From Actinomycetota bacterium (GTDB lineage: Bacteria > Actinomycetota > Actinomycetes > S36-B12 > CAIYMF01), in the NCBI GenBank assembly GCA_009697815.1, contig WLRQ01000005.1, forward strand, positions 1 through 64,000: a stretch of 64,000 bases of DNA, in the 5' to 3' direction. Below the pieces are notes generated by a model, which made no database searches, was not told where the DNA came from, and saw only the letters and a program-made list of their open reading frames with translations. The stretch's first letter is position 1, and the number at the start of each line of letters is the position of its first letter. The translations under genes and the position numbers were made by a program. Of this stretch, positions 1 through 7,834 are shown piece after piece.

Positions 1-420
1 GAAACACCACTCACCCGTGCATCACAGCACGATCTCGATCAGTCGGGGTGCTTGCACGCGACCATGGACTTATACAAATGGTCGGCGAAATTCGTCGCGC
101 TTGTGGGTAGCGACCTCGTCGCCGACGCATTCTCACTGGCCCGCGAGGTACGACAGCTCGATATGGAGGCCGCGCCCTACGACCTGAGCGCCTTGGGTTA
201 CCGAACAGTCGCGATCGAGACCTCGGACGGTCGGGCGGAGTACGTGGGACGCCAGCGCGATTTCAGCGAACGAGGTGCGCCCCTTCGCCACCGGCTCCTC
301 GCCTCCCTCGGCTCCGCGCTCGCGCAGATCGATCAGCTAGAGGGCCGCAATCAGTCCTCGCCCAATCCGCCCATGTCCGTGGGGGAGAGCCGACCAACTC
401 CCGCGCGGGCCACGGCCTGA
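1..420 (+). CDS. 3-methyladenine DNA glycosylase family protein, C-terminal part
   Basis: The reading frame is open from the first base of the window, so the 5' end lies outside; about 139 residues are visible. The segment HATMDLYKWSAKFV followed by SDLVADAFSLAREVRQLDM and a GRAEYV-RQR-FSERGAPLRHRLL tail matches, from memory, an actinobacterial family annotated as 3-methyladenine DNA glycosylase. The catalytic region is not in the window, so the enzymatic role rests on family resemblance only. The last 20 or so residues are a Pro/Ser-rich tail of no clear function. A TTG at 52 is a possible but unlikely start, because conserved-looking sequence begins right after it and the frame extends upstream. 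Confidence 0.55.
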   Translation, partial: ETPLTRASQHDLDQSGCLHATMDLYKWSAKFVALVGSDLVADAFSLAREVRQLDMEAAPYDLSALGYRTVAIETSDGRAEYVGRQRDFSERGAPLRHRLLASLGSALAQIDQLEGRNQSSPNPPMSVGESRPTPARATA

Positions 421-449
421 CACCCTGTCGCCATGACGACGCCAGCGCG

Positions 450-848
450 CGCCTCGGGGCCGCGACCACCGGCATCCCGCAGAGCGCACTGGGCAATCTC
501 CCCGAACTCTTCGTCATCGCTTTCAGCCTCAAGGCGGGCCTGTTCGACGTCGTGAAGGCGACGATCGTCGGATCGATCCTGGCGAACGTCCTACTGATCC
601 TAGGCATGGCCTTCGTCGTCGGCGGCTACAAGCACGGCAAGCAGACGTTCTCCGCCGAGCACGGCCGAAACCTGAGCCTCATGCTCACCCTCGCCGTGTT
701 CGTGCTGGCGATCACGACTCTCGGGATCTCTCAGGCATTCGCTGGTCTGGTCGTCTTGCAGTCACCCGTACAGGTCGCACTGACGATCGCACCGATTGTG
801 ACTCTGATCGCCCCCCTTCATGGCGCCGCCGCGTTCTGGCGGGGCTGA
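450..848 (+). pseudogene. Decayed CAX-type calcium/cation:proton exchanger
   Basis: This frame reads RLGAATTGIPQSALGNLPEL, typical of the first conserved alpha repeat of CAX cation/proton antiporters, then KATIVGSILANVLLILGMAF. After about 80 residues it jumps from ISQAFAGLVV straight to LQSPVQVALTIAPIVTLIAP, which in full-length exchangers lies in the second repeat; the middle appears deleted. The frame then stops, with the last transmembrane segments missing. No ATG, GTG or TTG occurs in frame before 552, already inside the conserved part, so no proper start exists. A full CAX protein is about 350 residues; only about 132 are recognisable. It is best read as a remnant with at least one internal deletion and both ends lost. 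Confidence 0.7.
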
Positions 849-1056
849 TGAGCTCCCTCGAGCCGGTTCGGGGCTGCTTTCTCCTCGTCTGACTGGGATC
901 TTTACCAGAGTGAGAGTGCGGTGTCTCGGCGAGAAACAAGATCGATTTGTGATCTATCCCGCATCGATTCTCGCGGTGGAGCTGTCCGTTGAGCGCGCAT
1001 CCACCACCCCCACAGGAGGAGTGTCCGGATTGAGGGCGCGCCGGGCCGCGTCCCTG

Positions 1057-1062
1057 AGGAGG
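1057..1062 (+). promoter_or_regulatory. Strong Shine-Dalgarno site of the 52-aa membrane peptide
   Basis: AGGAGG lies 4 bases before a GTG at 1067. This site is what identifies the very short downstream frame as a translated gene rather than chance. Confidence 0.7.
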
Positions 1063-1066
1063 AATC

Positions 1067-1225
1067 GTGGACACCTTGGGTGTGGCGCTGGATTCACCAG
1101 CGCAGTACTGGCAAATCTGGGAATGGGTACAGGTCTCCATCCCTAATCTGATCTGGATCGTGGTCATGCTGCTGCTGTTCGTCGGCGCGCTGGTCATTCC
1201 CTTCCCGAAGAGCGCCGCCAAGTGA
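1067..1225 (+). CDS. 52-aa single-span membrane peptide of the cytochrome b module
   Basis: A short gene starting at GTG. It encodes a 52-residue peptide with an aromatic N-terminal half (YWQIWEWVQVSIPNL), one hydrophobic span (IWIVVMLLLFVGALVIPF) and a short basic end (PKSAAK). Its TGA stop overlaps the ATG of the cytochrome b gene as ATGA, so translation is probably coupled. The likely role, inferred only from context and topology, is a small subunit or assembly peptide of the membrane complex encoded by the next two genes, comparable in size to the small subunits of b6f complexes. I do not recognise the family. Confidence 0.7.
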   Translation: MDTLGVALDSPAQYWQIWEWVQVSIPNLIWIVVMLLLFVGALVIPFPKSAAK

Positions 1226-1944
1226 TGTCCGCCGACTCGAGCGCAACAGGCACCGATTCCATGACGGTCTCTGGCTCGGTCTCCACCGCCGGCTCGATCT
1301 CGGTCATGACCGAGGACGCACCGACGACGTGGACTGGCTCACTGCGCCACAAGTGGATGCGCACGCTACCTCCGGACAAGATGCTCCCCGAGCGTCAGCC
1401 GGCCTACGTGACGTCCTGGATCTACGTCTTCGGCATGGCCACCATCGTCTCGCTGATCCTGGTGCTGGGCTCGGGCGCGATCCTCACCCTGGGCGGCGTG
1501 GAGTGGTTCCACACCTCGTCACTGGGCAGGTTCGTGAACAGCCTTCACTTCTGGAGCGTCCAACTGTTCTTCCTGTTCATGATCGTGCACCTGTGGGGCA
1601 AGTTCTGGATGGCCGCTTGGCGCGGTAAGCGGGCGATGACATGGATGACGGGCGCGGTCGCGTTCCTCGCCTCTGTCGGAACTGCCTTCACCGGTTACGT
1701 GATCACGACGAACTTCAACGCCCAGTGGATCGCATTCGAATCCAAGGACGTCATGAACGCCGTGGGCCTCGGCGCCATCTTCAATGTCGCTGATCTCGGC
1801 CAGATGATCCTGCTGCACGTATGCCTGCTCCCTGCTGGCCTCGGCCTGATCGTGATCATGCACGTACTGCTGGTGCGCAAGCACGGCGTCGTGCCACCAC
1901 TGGAGGCACTAGATCCCGACGCGCAGAAGGCACAGGTGGCGTGA
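1225..1944 (+). CDS. Cytochrome b6-like membrane protein (cytochrome b N-terminal domain)
   Basis: A 239-residue protein with a Ser/Thr-rich cytoplasmic N-terminus of about 55 residues and four membrane spans. Two His pairs are placed as in diheme cytochrome b: H108 and H122 (13 residues between) in the second span, and H198 and H213 (14 between) in the fourth. The 14-residue spacing is the b6 pattern. Departures from canonical b or b6 are visible: the PW of the FTGYxLPW motif is replaced (TGYVITTNFNAQW), and the region where b6 has the heme c_i cysteine reads WIYVFG without Cys. It is sandwiched by ATGA overlaps with the genes before and after. No Rieske or cytochrome c gene is visible nearby. 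It probably moves electrons between quinones and an unknown partner. ATG at 1225 is preferred over GTG at 1222 because of the overlap. Confidence 0.8.
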   Translation: MSADSSATGTDSMTVSGSVSTAGSISVMTEDAPTTWTGSLRHKWMRTLPPDKMLPERQPAYVTSWIYVFGMATIVSLILVLGSGAILTLGGVEWFHTSSLGRFVNSLHFWSVQLFFLFMIVHLWGKFWMAAWRGKRAMTWMTGAVAFLASVGTAFTGYVITTNFNAQWIAFESKDVMNAVGLGAIFNVADLGQMILLHVCLLPAGLGLIVIMHVLLVRKHGVVPPLEALDPDAQKAQVA

Positions 1945-2909
1945 TGAGCACCAAGCACGAAGCCAAGGCTGATCTTGACACCCGCCCCTGGACGGGCCCG
2001 ACAAGGCACTACGACATCCTCAAGGAAGGAGCGATCGCCCTGGTGATCGTCACCGTCCTGACGGTGGGGCTCGCGGCACTGTTCAGTTCTCCCGACGATG
2101 CCCAGCTCACGTTCAAGGGATGGGCCCAGAGTTCGCCGGACACCATGTACACCGCCGCCGTCAGCGAACTCGCCGGAAGCAGCGAGTCGGCCGGATACGG
2201 CCCGCCCTACAACAACAACAGCGACGGGCTAAGCGTCGGGCCGATCGCACTTCAGAAGTGGGCGGGAGTCACCCACCCGTTCGATGCCGCTCAAGATCTG
2301 GTGATCGCGCCACTGGAGAGCCAGCAACAGCCGGCTGACGTGGCGGCGGCTCTGGCAACCTGGAAGGCCGCGACTGCCGACCAGCAGGCAGCCTGGGCCG
2401 AGGCCTACGACACCGCTCTCGCGGACGCGGAGGGCGATGCCGCCAAGGCAGCAGAGGGCGATTACGGACCCGTCCCGGCACTGGCCACGGGCCTGGTAGC
2501 GATGGGGGCATCGGGCGCCTACGACGGAGCGATCCTCAGTCGCGGCTCCTTCTTCACCACCGACTACACCAAGCAACTGTTGTTCATGGGTGACGGCGGC
2601 TACATGGAGGACAAGGCAGTCGCTGCCAACCTGGGCGGCGACACCTGGGGAATGATGAACGAGGCCGGTAGTTGGCCTGGGCAGAGTTGGCTGGCGTTCG
2701 CGTCGGTCTGGTACCAGTTGCCGATGTTCAACACCGAAGGAAATGTTCTCACCGACAACGCCGATGCGATCATCTTCTTCATCCTCGTCGTGCTTTGCTT
2801 GATCATGATCCTGGTGCCGTTCATCCCCGGGCTGCGTTCGCTGCCCCGATGGATCCCGCTTCACCGGCTCGTGTGGAAGCAGTACTACAAGGAGAACGGG
2901 CGCGCCTAG
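1944..2909 (+). CDS. Membrane protein partner of the b6-like cytochrome, two-anchor
   Basis: A 321-residue protein starting at an ATG that overlaps the cytochrome stop (ATGA). It has one span near residues 28-48 (EGAIALVIVTVLTVGLAALF), an extracytoplasmic region of about 220 residues rich in Ala, Gly and Asp, and a second span near the C-terminus (AIIFFILVVLCLIMILVPF) followed by a basic, aromatic cytoplasmic tail. The N-terminal anchor and the FSSPDD that follows it resemble how cytochrome b C-terminal or subunit IV proteins begin, but the large soluble insert is unlike subunit IV. No CxxCH heme c motif and no Rieske cysteines are present. Context indicates a subunit of the cytochrome b complex; biochemical function is unknown. 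A strong hairpin follows, closing the three-gene unit. Confidence 0.7.
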   Translation: MSTKHEAKADLDTRPWTGPTRHYDILKEGAIALVIVTVLTVGLAALFSSPDDAQLTFKGWAQSSPDTMYTAAVSELAGSSESAGYGPPYNNNSDGLSVGPIALQKWAGVTHPFDAAQDLVIAPLESQQQPADVAAALATWKAATADQQAAWAEAYDTALADAEGDAAKAAEGDYGPVPALATGLVAMGASGAYDGAILSRGSFFTTDYTKQLLFMGDGGYMEDKAVAANLGGDTWGMMNEAGSWPGQSWLAFASVWYQLPMFNTEGNVLTDNADAIIFFILVVLCLIMILVPFIPGLRSLPRWIPLHRLVWKQYYKENGRA

Positions 2910-2912
2910 AAA

Positions 2913-2950
2913 CCGACCATGCGGCCGGCGAAAGCCAGCCGCATGGTCGG
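2913..2950 (+). terminator. Hairpin ending the cytochrome b module
   Basis: A 13-bp perfect inverted repeat (CCGACCATGCGGC and its complement) with a 12-base loop lies 4 bases after the last gene. No long T run follows, as is common in high-GC actinobacteria. Confidence 0.7.
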
Positions 2951-2995
2951 TCGACCCACCGCCACGGGGATCGACACCGCAGGAGGGTGGATGAC

Positions 2996-3640
2996 GTGGC
3001 TTTCGTGACACTGCGAGACAGGGCATCCCTTCCCGTGGTGGCGTTGGCATTGTCGGCCGTTGCGGCCGTAGCAGCGTGTGGCCAAAGCCCAGAAGGGGAA
3101 TCGGGTTCGAGTAGTTCGGTGTCTTCCTCGGCAAGTGCACCAGCATCCTCGACTCCAACTGCTTCGACGCCTAGCGCATCCCTGAGCGGGGCCGCGCTGT
3201 CGGCCATATCTAGGCCTCCGTCAGGTGGTGGGATCGGCTTGCTGCGAGCCGCTCGACTCGCCAGCCAGTCGGGCTACGACAGGTTCGTCCTGGAGTTCTC
3301 CGGGGCCCTGCCCGGCTACGACGTTCGGTACGTCGACGGCCCGATCCGCGCCGACCCGTCCGATCAGGTGCTCGCCGTGGACGGCAGTGCCTACCTCCTC
3401 ATCAGACTCGAGCCGGCGTCCGGGGTCGATCTGATGGCTGACGGGGCACCGACTACCTACACCGGACCAGGTGTCATTCGCGGTGACACGGTCGTGGTTC
3501 GTGAGGCGGTGGCGGCGGGTGATTTTGAGGCAGTGATGTCCTGGGTGCTCGGCGTCGATGGACGTCAGGCCTTCCGGGTCACCGAACTTACTGGGCCACC
3601 AAGGCTCGTGATCGACGTGTCCACGAATGCCTCCTTCTAG
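2996..3640 (+). CDS. Secreted lipoprotein with AMIN-like domain
   Basis: Starts at GTG 2996 with AGGAGGG eight to nine bases upstream; 214 residues. The N-terminus is a lipoprotein signal ending in a VAAC lipobox near residue 22, then a Ser/Ala/Thr-rich linker of about 45 residues. The C-terminal 130 residues begin with RAARLASQSGYDRFVLEF and end with GPPRLVIDVS, the pattern of the AMIN-like beta-sandwich domain common in actinobacterial exported proteins and thought to bind the cell envelope. The ligand is not known. It stands alone between a terminator and a convergent methyltransferase gene. Confidence 0.75.
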   Translation: MAFVTLRDRASLPVVALALSAVAAVAACGQSPEGESGSSSSVSSSASAPASSTPTASTPSASLSGAALSAISRPPSGGGIGLLRAARLASQSGYDRFVLEFSGALPGYDVRYVDGPIRADPSDQVLAVDGSAYLLIRLEPASGVDLMADGAPTTYTGPGVIRGDTVVVREAVAAGDFEAVMSWVLGVDGRQAFRVTELTGPPRLVIDVSTNASF

Positions 3641-3685
3641 TTCGCGAAGGCCTTGCCGCACAGGACCTCTCGCCACTTGCTCCCC

Positions 3686-4375
3686 TCATGTGCCCAGCAG
3701 CGGCACGAAGATCACCGGGCCGAGCGTGCGAAGCCAGTAGGTGCCGCCGCGTGAATCCTTCGACAGAACCACGCACTCCTCGCGCCCCACCGGGCCGAGC
3801 GGCATCACGAGCCGGCCACCCACCACGAGCTGCTCCATGAGCGCGGGCGGGATATCGGCGGATTGGGCCGCGATCACGATGGCGTCGTAGGGAGCATGGG
3901 CGGGAAGTCCGAGTCGGCCATCACCCGTGACCACGTGCACGTGATCTGCTCCGAAGTCAGCGAGGTTCTGGGCGGCCACCTCGGCCAGGCCGGGCCACCA
4001 TTCGACCGACCACACCTCCGCAACGAGTCGCGAGAGCACTGCTGCCTCGTAGCCGTGGCCCGTGCCGATCTCGAGGACACGCGAGGCGGGAGTGAGGTCG
4101 AGTGCCTCGAGCATCCGCGCGATGGTCGAGGGCTGACTCGTCGTCTGCCCGAAGGGAATCGGGACGGGGGTGTCGACGTCAACGAGCGCATCGATGTCCT
4201 GCGGCGCGAACAGGCGGCGCGGCACCTCGGCAATCGCGCGCAGCACTCTGGGGTCTCGAACGCCGGCCGCTCGAGCGGCCTGGGCGAAGGACTCAGCAAC
4301 GTCGATGGCTGAACCTCCCTGGCCGGCCGAGTGACATTCCAGGGTATGCGGTCCGTATGAGTCCTCCGACATCAC
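3686..4375 (-). CDS. pcm: Protein-L-isoaspartate O-methyltransferase family protein
   Basis: A class I SAM-dependent methyltransferase of the PCMT family, which repairs isoaspartyl damage in proteins. Visible features are the N-terminal RAAGVRDPRVLRAIAEVPR helix, the PIPFGQTTSQPSTIARMLEAL substrate-binding segment, the SAM motif VLEIGTGHGYEAAVL and the acidic segment WSVEWWPGLAEVA. The longest frame starts at GTG/ATG 4375/4372 but has no ribosome site there. A good AGGGAGG stands 7 bases before an in-frame ATC at 4306, which would give the normal family N-terminus (DVAESFAQAARAAGV). The true start is therefore uncertain. Confidence 0.85.
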   Translation of the reverse strand: MMSEDSYGPHTLECHSAGQGGSAIDVAESFAQAARAAGVRDPRVLRAIAEVPRRLFAPQDIDALVDVDTPVPIPFGQTTSQPSTIARMLEALDLTPASRVLEIGTGHGYEAAVLSRLVAEVWSVEWWPGLAEVAAQNLADFGADHVHVVTGDGRLGLPAHAPYDAIVIAAQSADIPPALMEQLVVGGRLVMPLGPVGREECVVLSKDSRGGTYWLRTLGPVIFVPLLGT

Positions 4376-4562
4376 GTGCCCACGCCGACGGGCTCAGGGG
4401 CGTGATGCCAACCGGAATGGAGGAGGTGGGCCAAGATCCCCGCCGCGGATCTCGTATCAGCCCGTTCGCGCCTGATAGCGTCACGGAATCCGGACCACGG
4501 ACACCCGAGATTCACCATGACCTCGTTGGTGTGCTCCGCCTAACCGAAGTGAGGCGAGTTCC

Positions 4563-5126
4563 GTGCAAGAGATCTCCCACCTCGAGATCCTTCGCTCAGG
4601 AACCGACATCTGGAATCAGTGGGTCGCCCAGAAGCCAGCCGGATTCTCGATAGACCTACGCGGTGCGGACCTCGCTCACGCCAAGCTCAGCGACGCGAAC
4701 CTCGCCGGAGCCGACTTGTCCAAGGCCCGTCTCTTCCAGGCCGCAATCACCTCGGCCGACCTCAGCGGCGCGAACCTGTCCGAGGCGAACCTCGCAGCGA
4801 CCGATATGCGAGGTGCGAATCTTGCTGGCGCCAACCTGTCGGGCGCCAACCTGTCGGCCTCAGATCTCACCGGTGCCAACCTCAGCAACGCAGACCTGTC
4901 GGGCGCCGACCTCTCGGAAGCCCAGGTCGTTCTGGCTAACTGCCGAGGAGCCATCATGACCGAGATGATGGGCTATGGATTGAACCTCTCGGGAACCGAT
5001 CTCTCGGGCGCCGACCTCACGGGAACCAAGTTGCCCATGGCAATCCTGGCCGACTGCGTCGTCGACATCGCCACGATCTGGCCCGTGAGGCACACCCCAC
5101 CCGCGGGCGAAGCCCCTGTCACCTAA
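4563..5126 (+). CDS. Pentapeptide-repeat protein
   Basis: A 187-residue protein starting at GTG 4563. From residue 32 to about 120 it is a nearly unbroken series of A(D/N)Lxx pentapeptides (for example ADLSKARLFQ, ANLSEANLAA, ANLSGANLSA), with a second short block at 140-160. Such repeats fold into a right-handed quadrilateral beta-helix; some members mimic DNA and protect gyrase, but most have no known role. No signal peptide or membrane span is seen, so it is probably cytoplasmic. The ends (HLEILRSGTDIWNQWVAQKP at the N-terminus) resemble other actinobacterial pentapeptide proteins of unknown function. Confidence 0.85.
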   Translation: MQEISHLEILRSGTDIWNQWVAQKPAGFSIDLRGADLAHAKLSDANLAGADLSKARLFQAAITSADLSGANLSEANLAATDMRGANLAGANLSGANLSASDLTGANLSNADLSGADLSEAQVVLANCRGAIMTEMMGYGLNLSGTDLSGADLTGTKLPMAILADCVVDIATIWPVRHTPPAGEAPVT

Positions 5127-5229
5127 GACATGAGCCTGGGCCCTCCTGCGGCCGGAGCGAGTTTCTAGAGCGACTGCAGCACTCGGTAGACTCGCGCGAC
5201 ACTGACACTCCCTTGAGAGGATCTTCACC

Positions 5230-5895
5230 ATGAACCACGTTCGCGTTGCCACCTACGACGTGCGGCAGGGCCTCGTGGCCCAGGTCGCCGAACTCGTTCA
5301 GAGCCCCGGTGGCATGGTGGAGGAATTCCGCGCCCAGCCTGGATTCCGCGCCTACTCGATGCTCGAGATCGACCCGGTCACCTACATCTCCCTGTCCATC
5401 TGGGAGACCCACGAGGAAGCTGAGAATGCGGTCGGCGCCGCGGCCACATGGGCCGCCACGCACCTGGGAAGCCGCATCCACCGCACCGAGAACCTCGTCG
5501 GTGACGCACTCTTCTGGGACGGTGCCGCTGCCGATTCCGACACCGCCACCTCCTCCAGCGACGCGGGCTCCGCGAAGGTCAACCACGTCCGCTACGCCAC
5601 CTTCGAGGTCACCGACGGTGTCGTCGCCCAGGTCGCCGAGGCCGTGAGCACCCCCGGTGGGATGCGCGAGATCTGGCGCAACCAGCCTGGATTCCGCGCC
5701 TACTCGCTGATCGAGGTCGACCCGATCACCTTCATCTCACTGTCGGTGTGGGACAGCCATGACGCTGCCGAGCTGGCCGTGCGCCAGGGAGCCGAGTGGG
5801 TGGCCACCCACCTGAACGACCGCATCCACCGCACCTCGAACTTCGTCGGAGATGCACTGTTCTGGGAAGGCGTCGGGGCGGCCTCGGCGTCCTGA
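5230..5895 (+). CDS. Tandem-duplicated ABM-like (dimeric alpha-beta barrel) protein
   Basis: A 221-residue protein made of two copies of one domain of about 98 residues (roughly 1-98 and 119-217), joined by an acidic Ser/Thr/Ala linker. The copies are about 60 percent identical by eye and share NHVR, VAQVAE, PGGM, QPGFRAYS, THL, IHRT and VGDALFW. Size, the conserved PGFRAY segment and predicted strand order suggest the antibiotic biosynthesis monooxygenase-like ferredoxin fold, which normally works as a dimer; the duplication would place both halves on one chain. Substrate and cofactor are unknown. Ribosome site GAGAGGA is upstream and a strong terminator downstream, so it is probably monocistronic. 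Confidence 0.7.
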   Translation: MNHVRVATYDVRQGLVAQVAELVQSPGGMVEEFRAQPGFRAYSMLEIDPVTYISLSIWETHEEAENAVGAAATWAATHLGSRIHRTENLVGDALFWDGAAADSDTATSSSDAGSAKVNHVRYATFEVTDGVVAQVAEAVSTPGGMREIWRNQPGFRAYSLIEVDPITFISLSVWDSHDAAELAVRQGAEWVATHLNDRIHRTSNFVGDALFWEGVGAASAS

Positions 5896-5943
5896 TGTCA
5901 CAGGACCGACTGAACGCTGGTCGAGACTGACGCACCACGAGTA

Positions 5944-5980
5944 CGAAAGGCCCGGCCCCCAACGGGGGCCGGGCCTTTCG
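5944..5980. terminator. Bidirectional intrinsic terminator
   Basis: A perfect 17-bp stem (CGAAAGGCCCGGCCCCC and complement) with a 3-base loop sits between two convergent genes. The A and T runs inside the stem let it serve both directions. Confidence 0.85.
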
Positions 5981-5998
5981 CTGTGACACGTGGGCACA

Positions 5999-6754
5999 TC
6001 AGCGCGCGGTGTAGCCGCCATCTGCCAGGTGCAGTGACCCCGTCACGAACGATGCGGCAGGCGATGCCAGGAACAGCACCATCGCGGCGATCTCCTCCGG
6101 GCGGCCGATGCGCGCGATTGGGTGTCGCGACCCGATTTCAGCGCGCTGCTCCTCATTGCGACGAGCGAGCATCGGGGTGTCGACGTAGCCGGGGCCGACG
6201 GCATTGACTCGGATTCCGTCGGCGGCGTGATCGATCGCGGCGGCCTTGGTCAGGCCCACTACGGCGTGCTTGGCGGCGACGTACGCCCCCGCGCCCTCAG
6301 TGGCCACCGTGCCCATGACCGACGCGATATTGACGATGCTCCCGCCCCGGCCCGTGCGGATCATGGCCGGGATTTGAGCCTTCATGGAGAGGAAGACCCC
6401 GTCGATATTCACCGAGAACATCCGGCGCCACTCCGCGTAGCTGATGTCGGCAATGTGCGAGGCGTCGGGGTTTCCGACTCCCGCACAGTTGACCCCGATA
6501 TCGAGGCCACCGAACGCGAGCACGGCCTGTTCGACCATTCGCTCACAGCTGGCCTGGTCGGCAACATCGACCTCGACCGCGATCGCGGAGTCCCCGAGTT
6601 CCTGGGCGAGGGCCGTCGCGGCCTCGACGAGACGATCTGCGATCGCGACGCGGGCACCCGCGTCCACGAGCGCGCGAACACATGCCTCGCCGATGCCTGA
6701 TCCGCCGCCCGTGACGACCGCGACGAGCCCGTCGAGCGCACCTGAGGACGTCAC
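5999..6754 (-). CDS. Short-chain dehydrogenase/reductase
   Basis: A 251-residue classical SDR. The cofactor motif TGGGSGIG is near residues 15-22, DVAD follows the third strand, NCAG is present, and the catalytic residues are Ser in NIASVMG and the YVAAK motif. The C-terminal segment [20 protein letters not shown] is typical. The acidic residue after the second strand (AIADR) favours NAD over NADP. The start is GTG 6754 with GAGGTAGG upstream. It lies 28 bases after the alpha/beta hydrolase gene on the same strand, so the two are probably co-transcribed. The substrate cannot be read from the sequence. Confidence 0.88.
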   Translation of the reverse strand: MTSSGALDGLVAVVTGGGSGIGEACVRALVDAGARVAIADRLVEAATALAQELGDSAIAVEVDVADQASCERMVEQAVLAFGGLDIGVNCAGVGNPDASHIADISYAEWRRMFSVNIDGVFLSMKAQIPAMIRTGRGGSIVNIASVMGTVATEGAGAYVAAKHAVVGLTKAAAIDHAADGIRVNAVGPGYVDTPMLARRNEEQRAEIGSRHPIARIGRPEEIAAMVLFLASPAASFVTGSLHLADGGYTAR

Positions 6755-6782
6755 GCGCCTACCTCGTTCCTCTGTGTCAGCG

Positions 6783-7607
6783 TCACGGCGCGAGCGTCGC
6801 GAGGTACTCGGCGGACACCTCGTCGATAAACGTGCGGCACGCGGAGTTCACGATGTCGACGTGGGTGAGGTTGCAGACGTGCGGCCCATTCTCGACGAGC
6901 GTGAGCCCGCGGCAGTCCGGGGCGCGCTCCGAGACCAGGATCGCGCGCTCGAGCGGGGTCGAGACGTCGACGAGACCGTGGATCACGATGAGCGGGGCCG
7001 TGACCTCGCCCAGGCGGTCCTCGACGCTCTTGGCGTCGTAGAGGGCGTAAGTCGCGTCGTTGATCTGCTGGGGCGTGAGGGTTGACCAGTAGTCGCGCCA
7101 GAACTTGGAGTCGGCGCCGGGGCCGAGGATGAGCCAATCGAGGAAGTCGAGCTTCTCGGGGGTGGGGCCGAGCTCAGTCCATTCGGCGATGATCGCGCGG
7201 AAGGCCTGCTCCTCCTCGCCGGCCAGGCCACCGGCCTGGGTGGAGAGCTGGACCATGCCGATGAAGCGGGTGGGGTCGAGCATGGCGGCCCGAAGGGCGA
7301 GCAGACCGCCCTGACTGAATCCGACATGGATGAACCGGTCAATGCCGAGGTGGTCGGCGAGAGCGAACAGGTCGCGGGCTGAATCCCAGTAGGTGAAGTC
7401 GCCCTCCCACACAGTGTCGCCGTGGGCGCGCTCGTCCCACACGATGCAGCGGTGGTCGCGGGAGAACTCCTCGAGCTGCGGCCCGAACATGTGCCGGCTC
7501 ATGAACAGCCCGTGGCTGAAGATGATCGGGACGCGGCTGGGGTCGCCGTTGTCGCCGGTGTCCTCGTATGAGATTACGGGGCCGTCAGGGATCGAGAACG
7601 TGGGCAT
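6783..7607 (-). CDS. Alpha/beta hydrolase
   Basis: A 274-residue alpha/beta hydrolase. The oxyanion region is SHGLF, the nucleophile elbow GFSQGG carries the catalytic Ser, a likely acid is Asp in [10 protein letters not shown], and the catalytic His is in ENGPHVCNL. The segment DERAHGDT resembles epoxide hydrolases, lactonases and haloperoxidase-like esterases. It is the first gene of a likely two-gene unit with the SDR and is divergent from a luciferase-like monooxygenase. That set (monooxygenase, hydrolase, dehydrogenase) could act in sequence on a cyclic or terpenoid compound, but this is inference from context. Confidence 0.85.
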   Translation of the reverse strand: MPTFSIPDGPVISYEDTGDNGDPSRVPIIFSHGLFMSRHMFGPQLEEFSRDHRCIVWDERAHGDTVWEGDFTYWDSARDLFALADHLGIDRFIHVGFSQGGLLALRAAMLDPTRFIGMVQLSTQAGGLAGEEEQAFRAIIAEWTELGPTPEKLDFLDWLILGPGADSKFWRDYWSTLTPQQINDATYALYDAKSVEDRLGEVTAPLIVIHGLVDVSTPLERAILVSERAPDCRGLTLVENGPHVCNLTHVDIVNSACRTFIDEVSAEYLATLAP

Positions 7608-7834
7608 CGCTCATCCATTCCGTCGTCCGTCCGCCCGCACAGAAGCGAACGAACGATTGGTTGGGTTGATGGATGCTACGCAAGGCCGGCGAGGAGAGTC
7701 AACGGCTGGAGATGTCACCTACCAAACGCTTGACCGGTGAGTGACCCGGCGTCAGGCCGCCGACTGTGGTTGGGTAACGTGCCAGTCGGTCACGTGCGAC
7801 TCGGCGCAGCCACCACCTAGCTGACAGGGACGAC

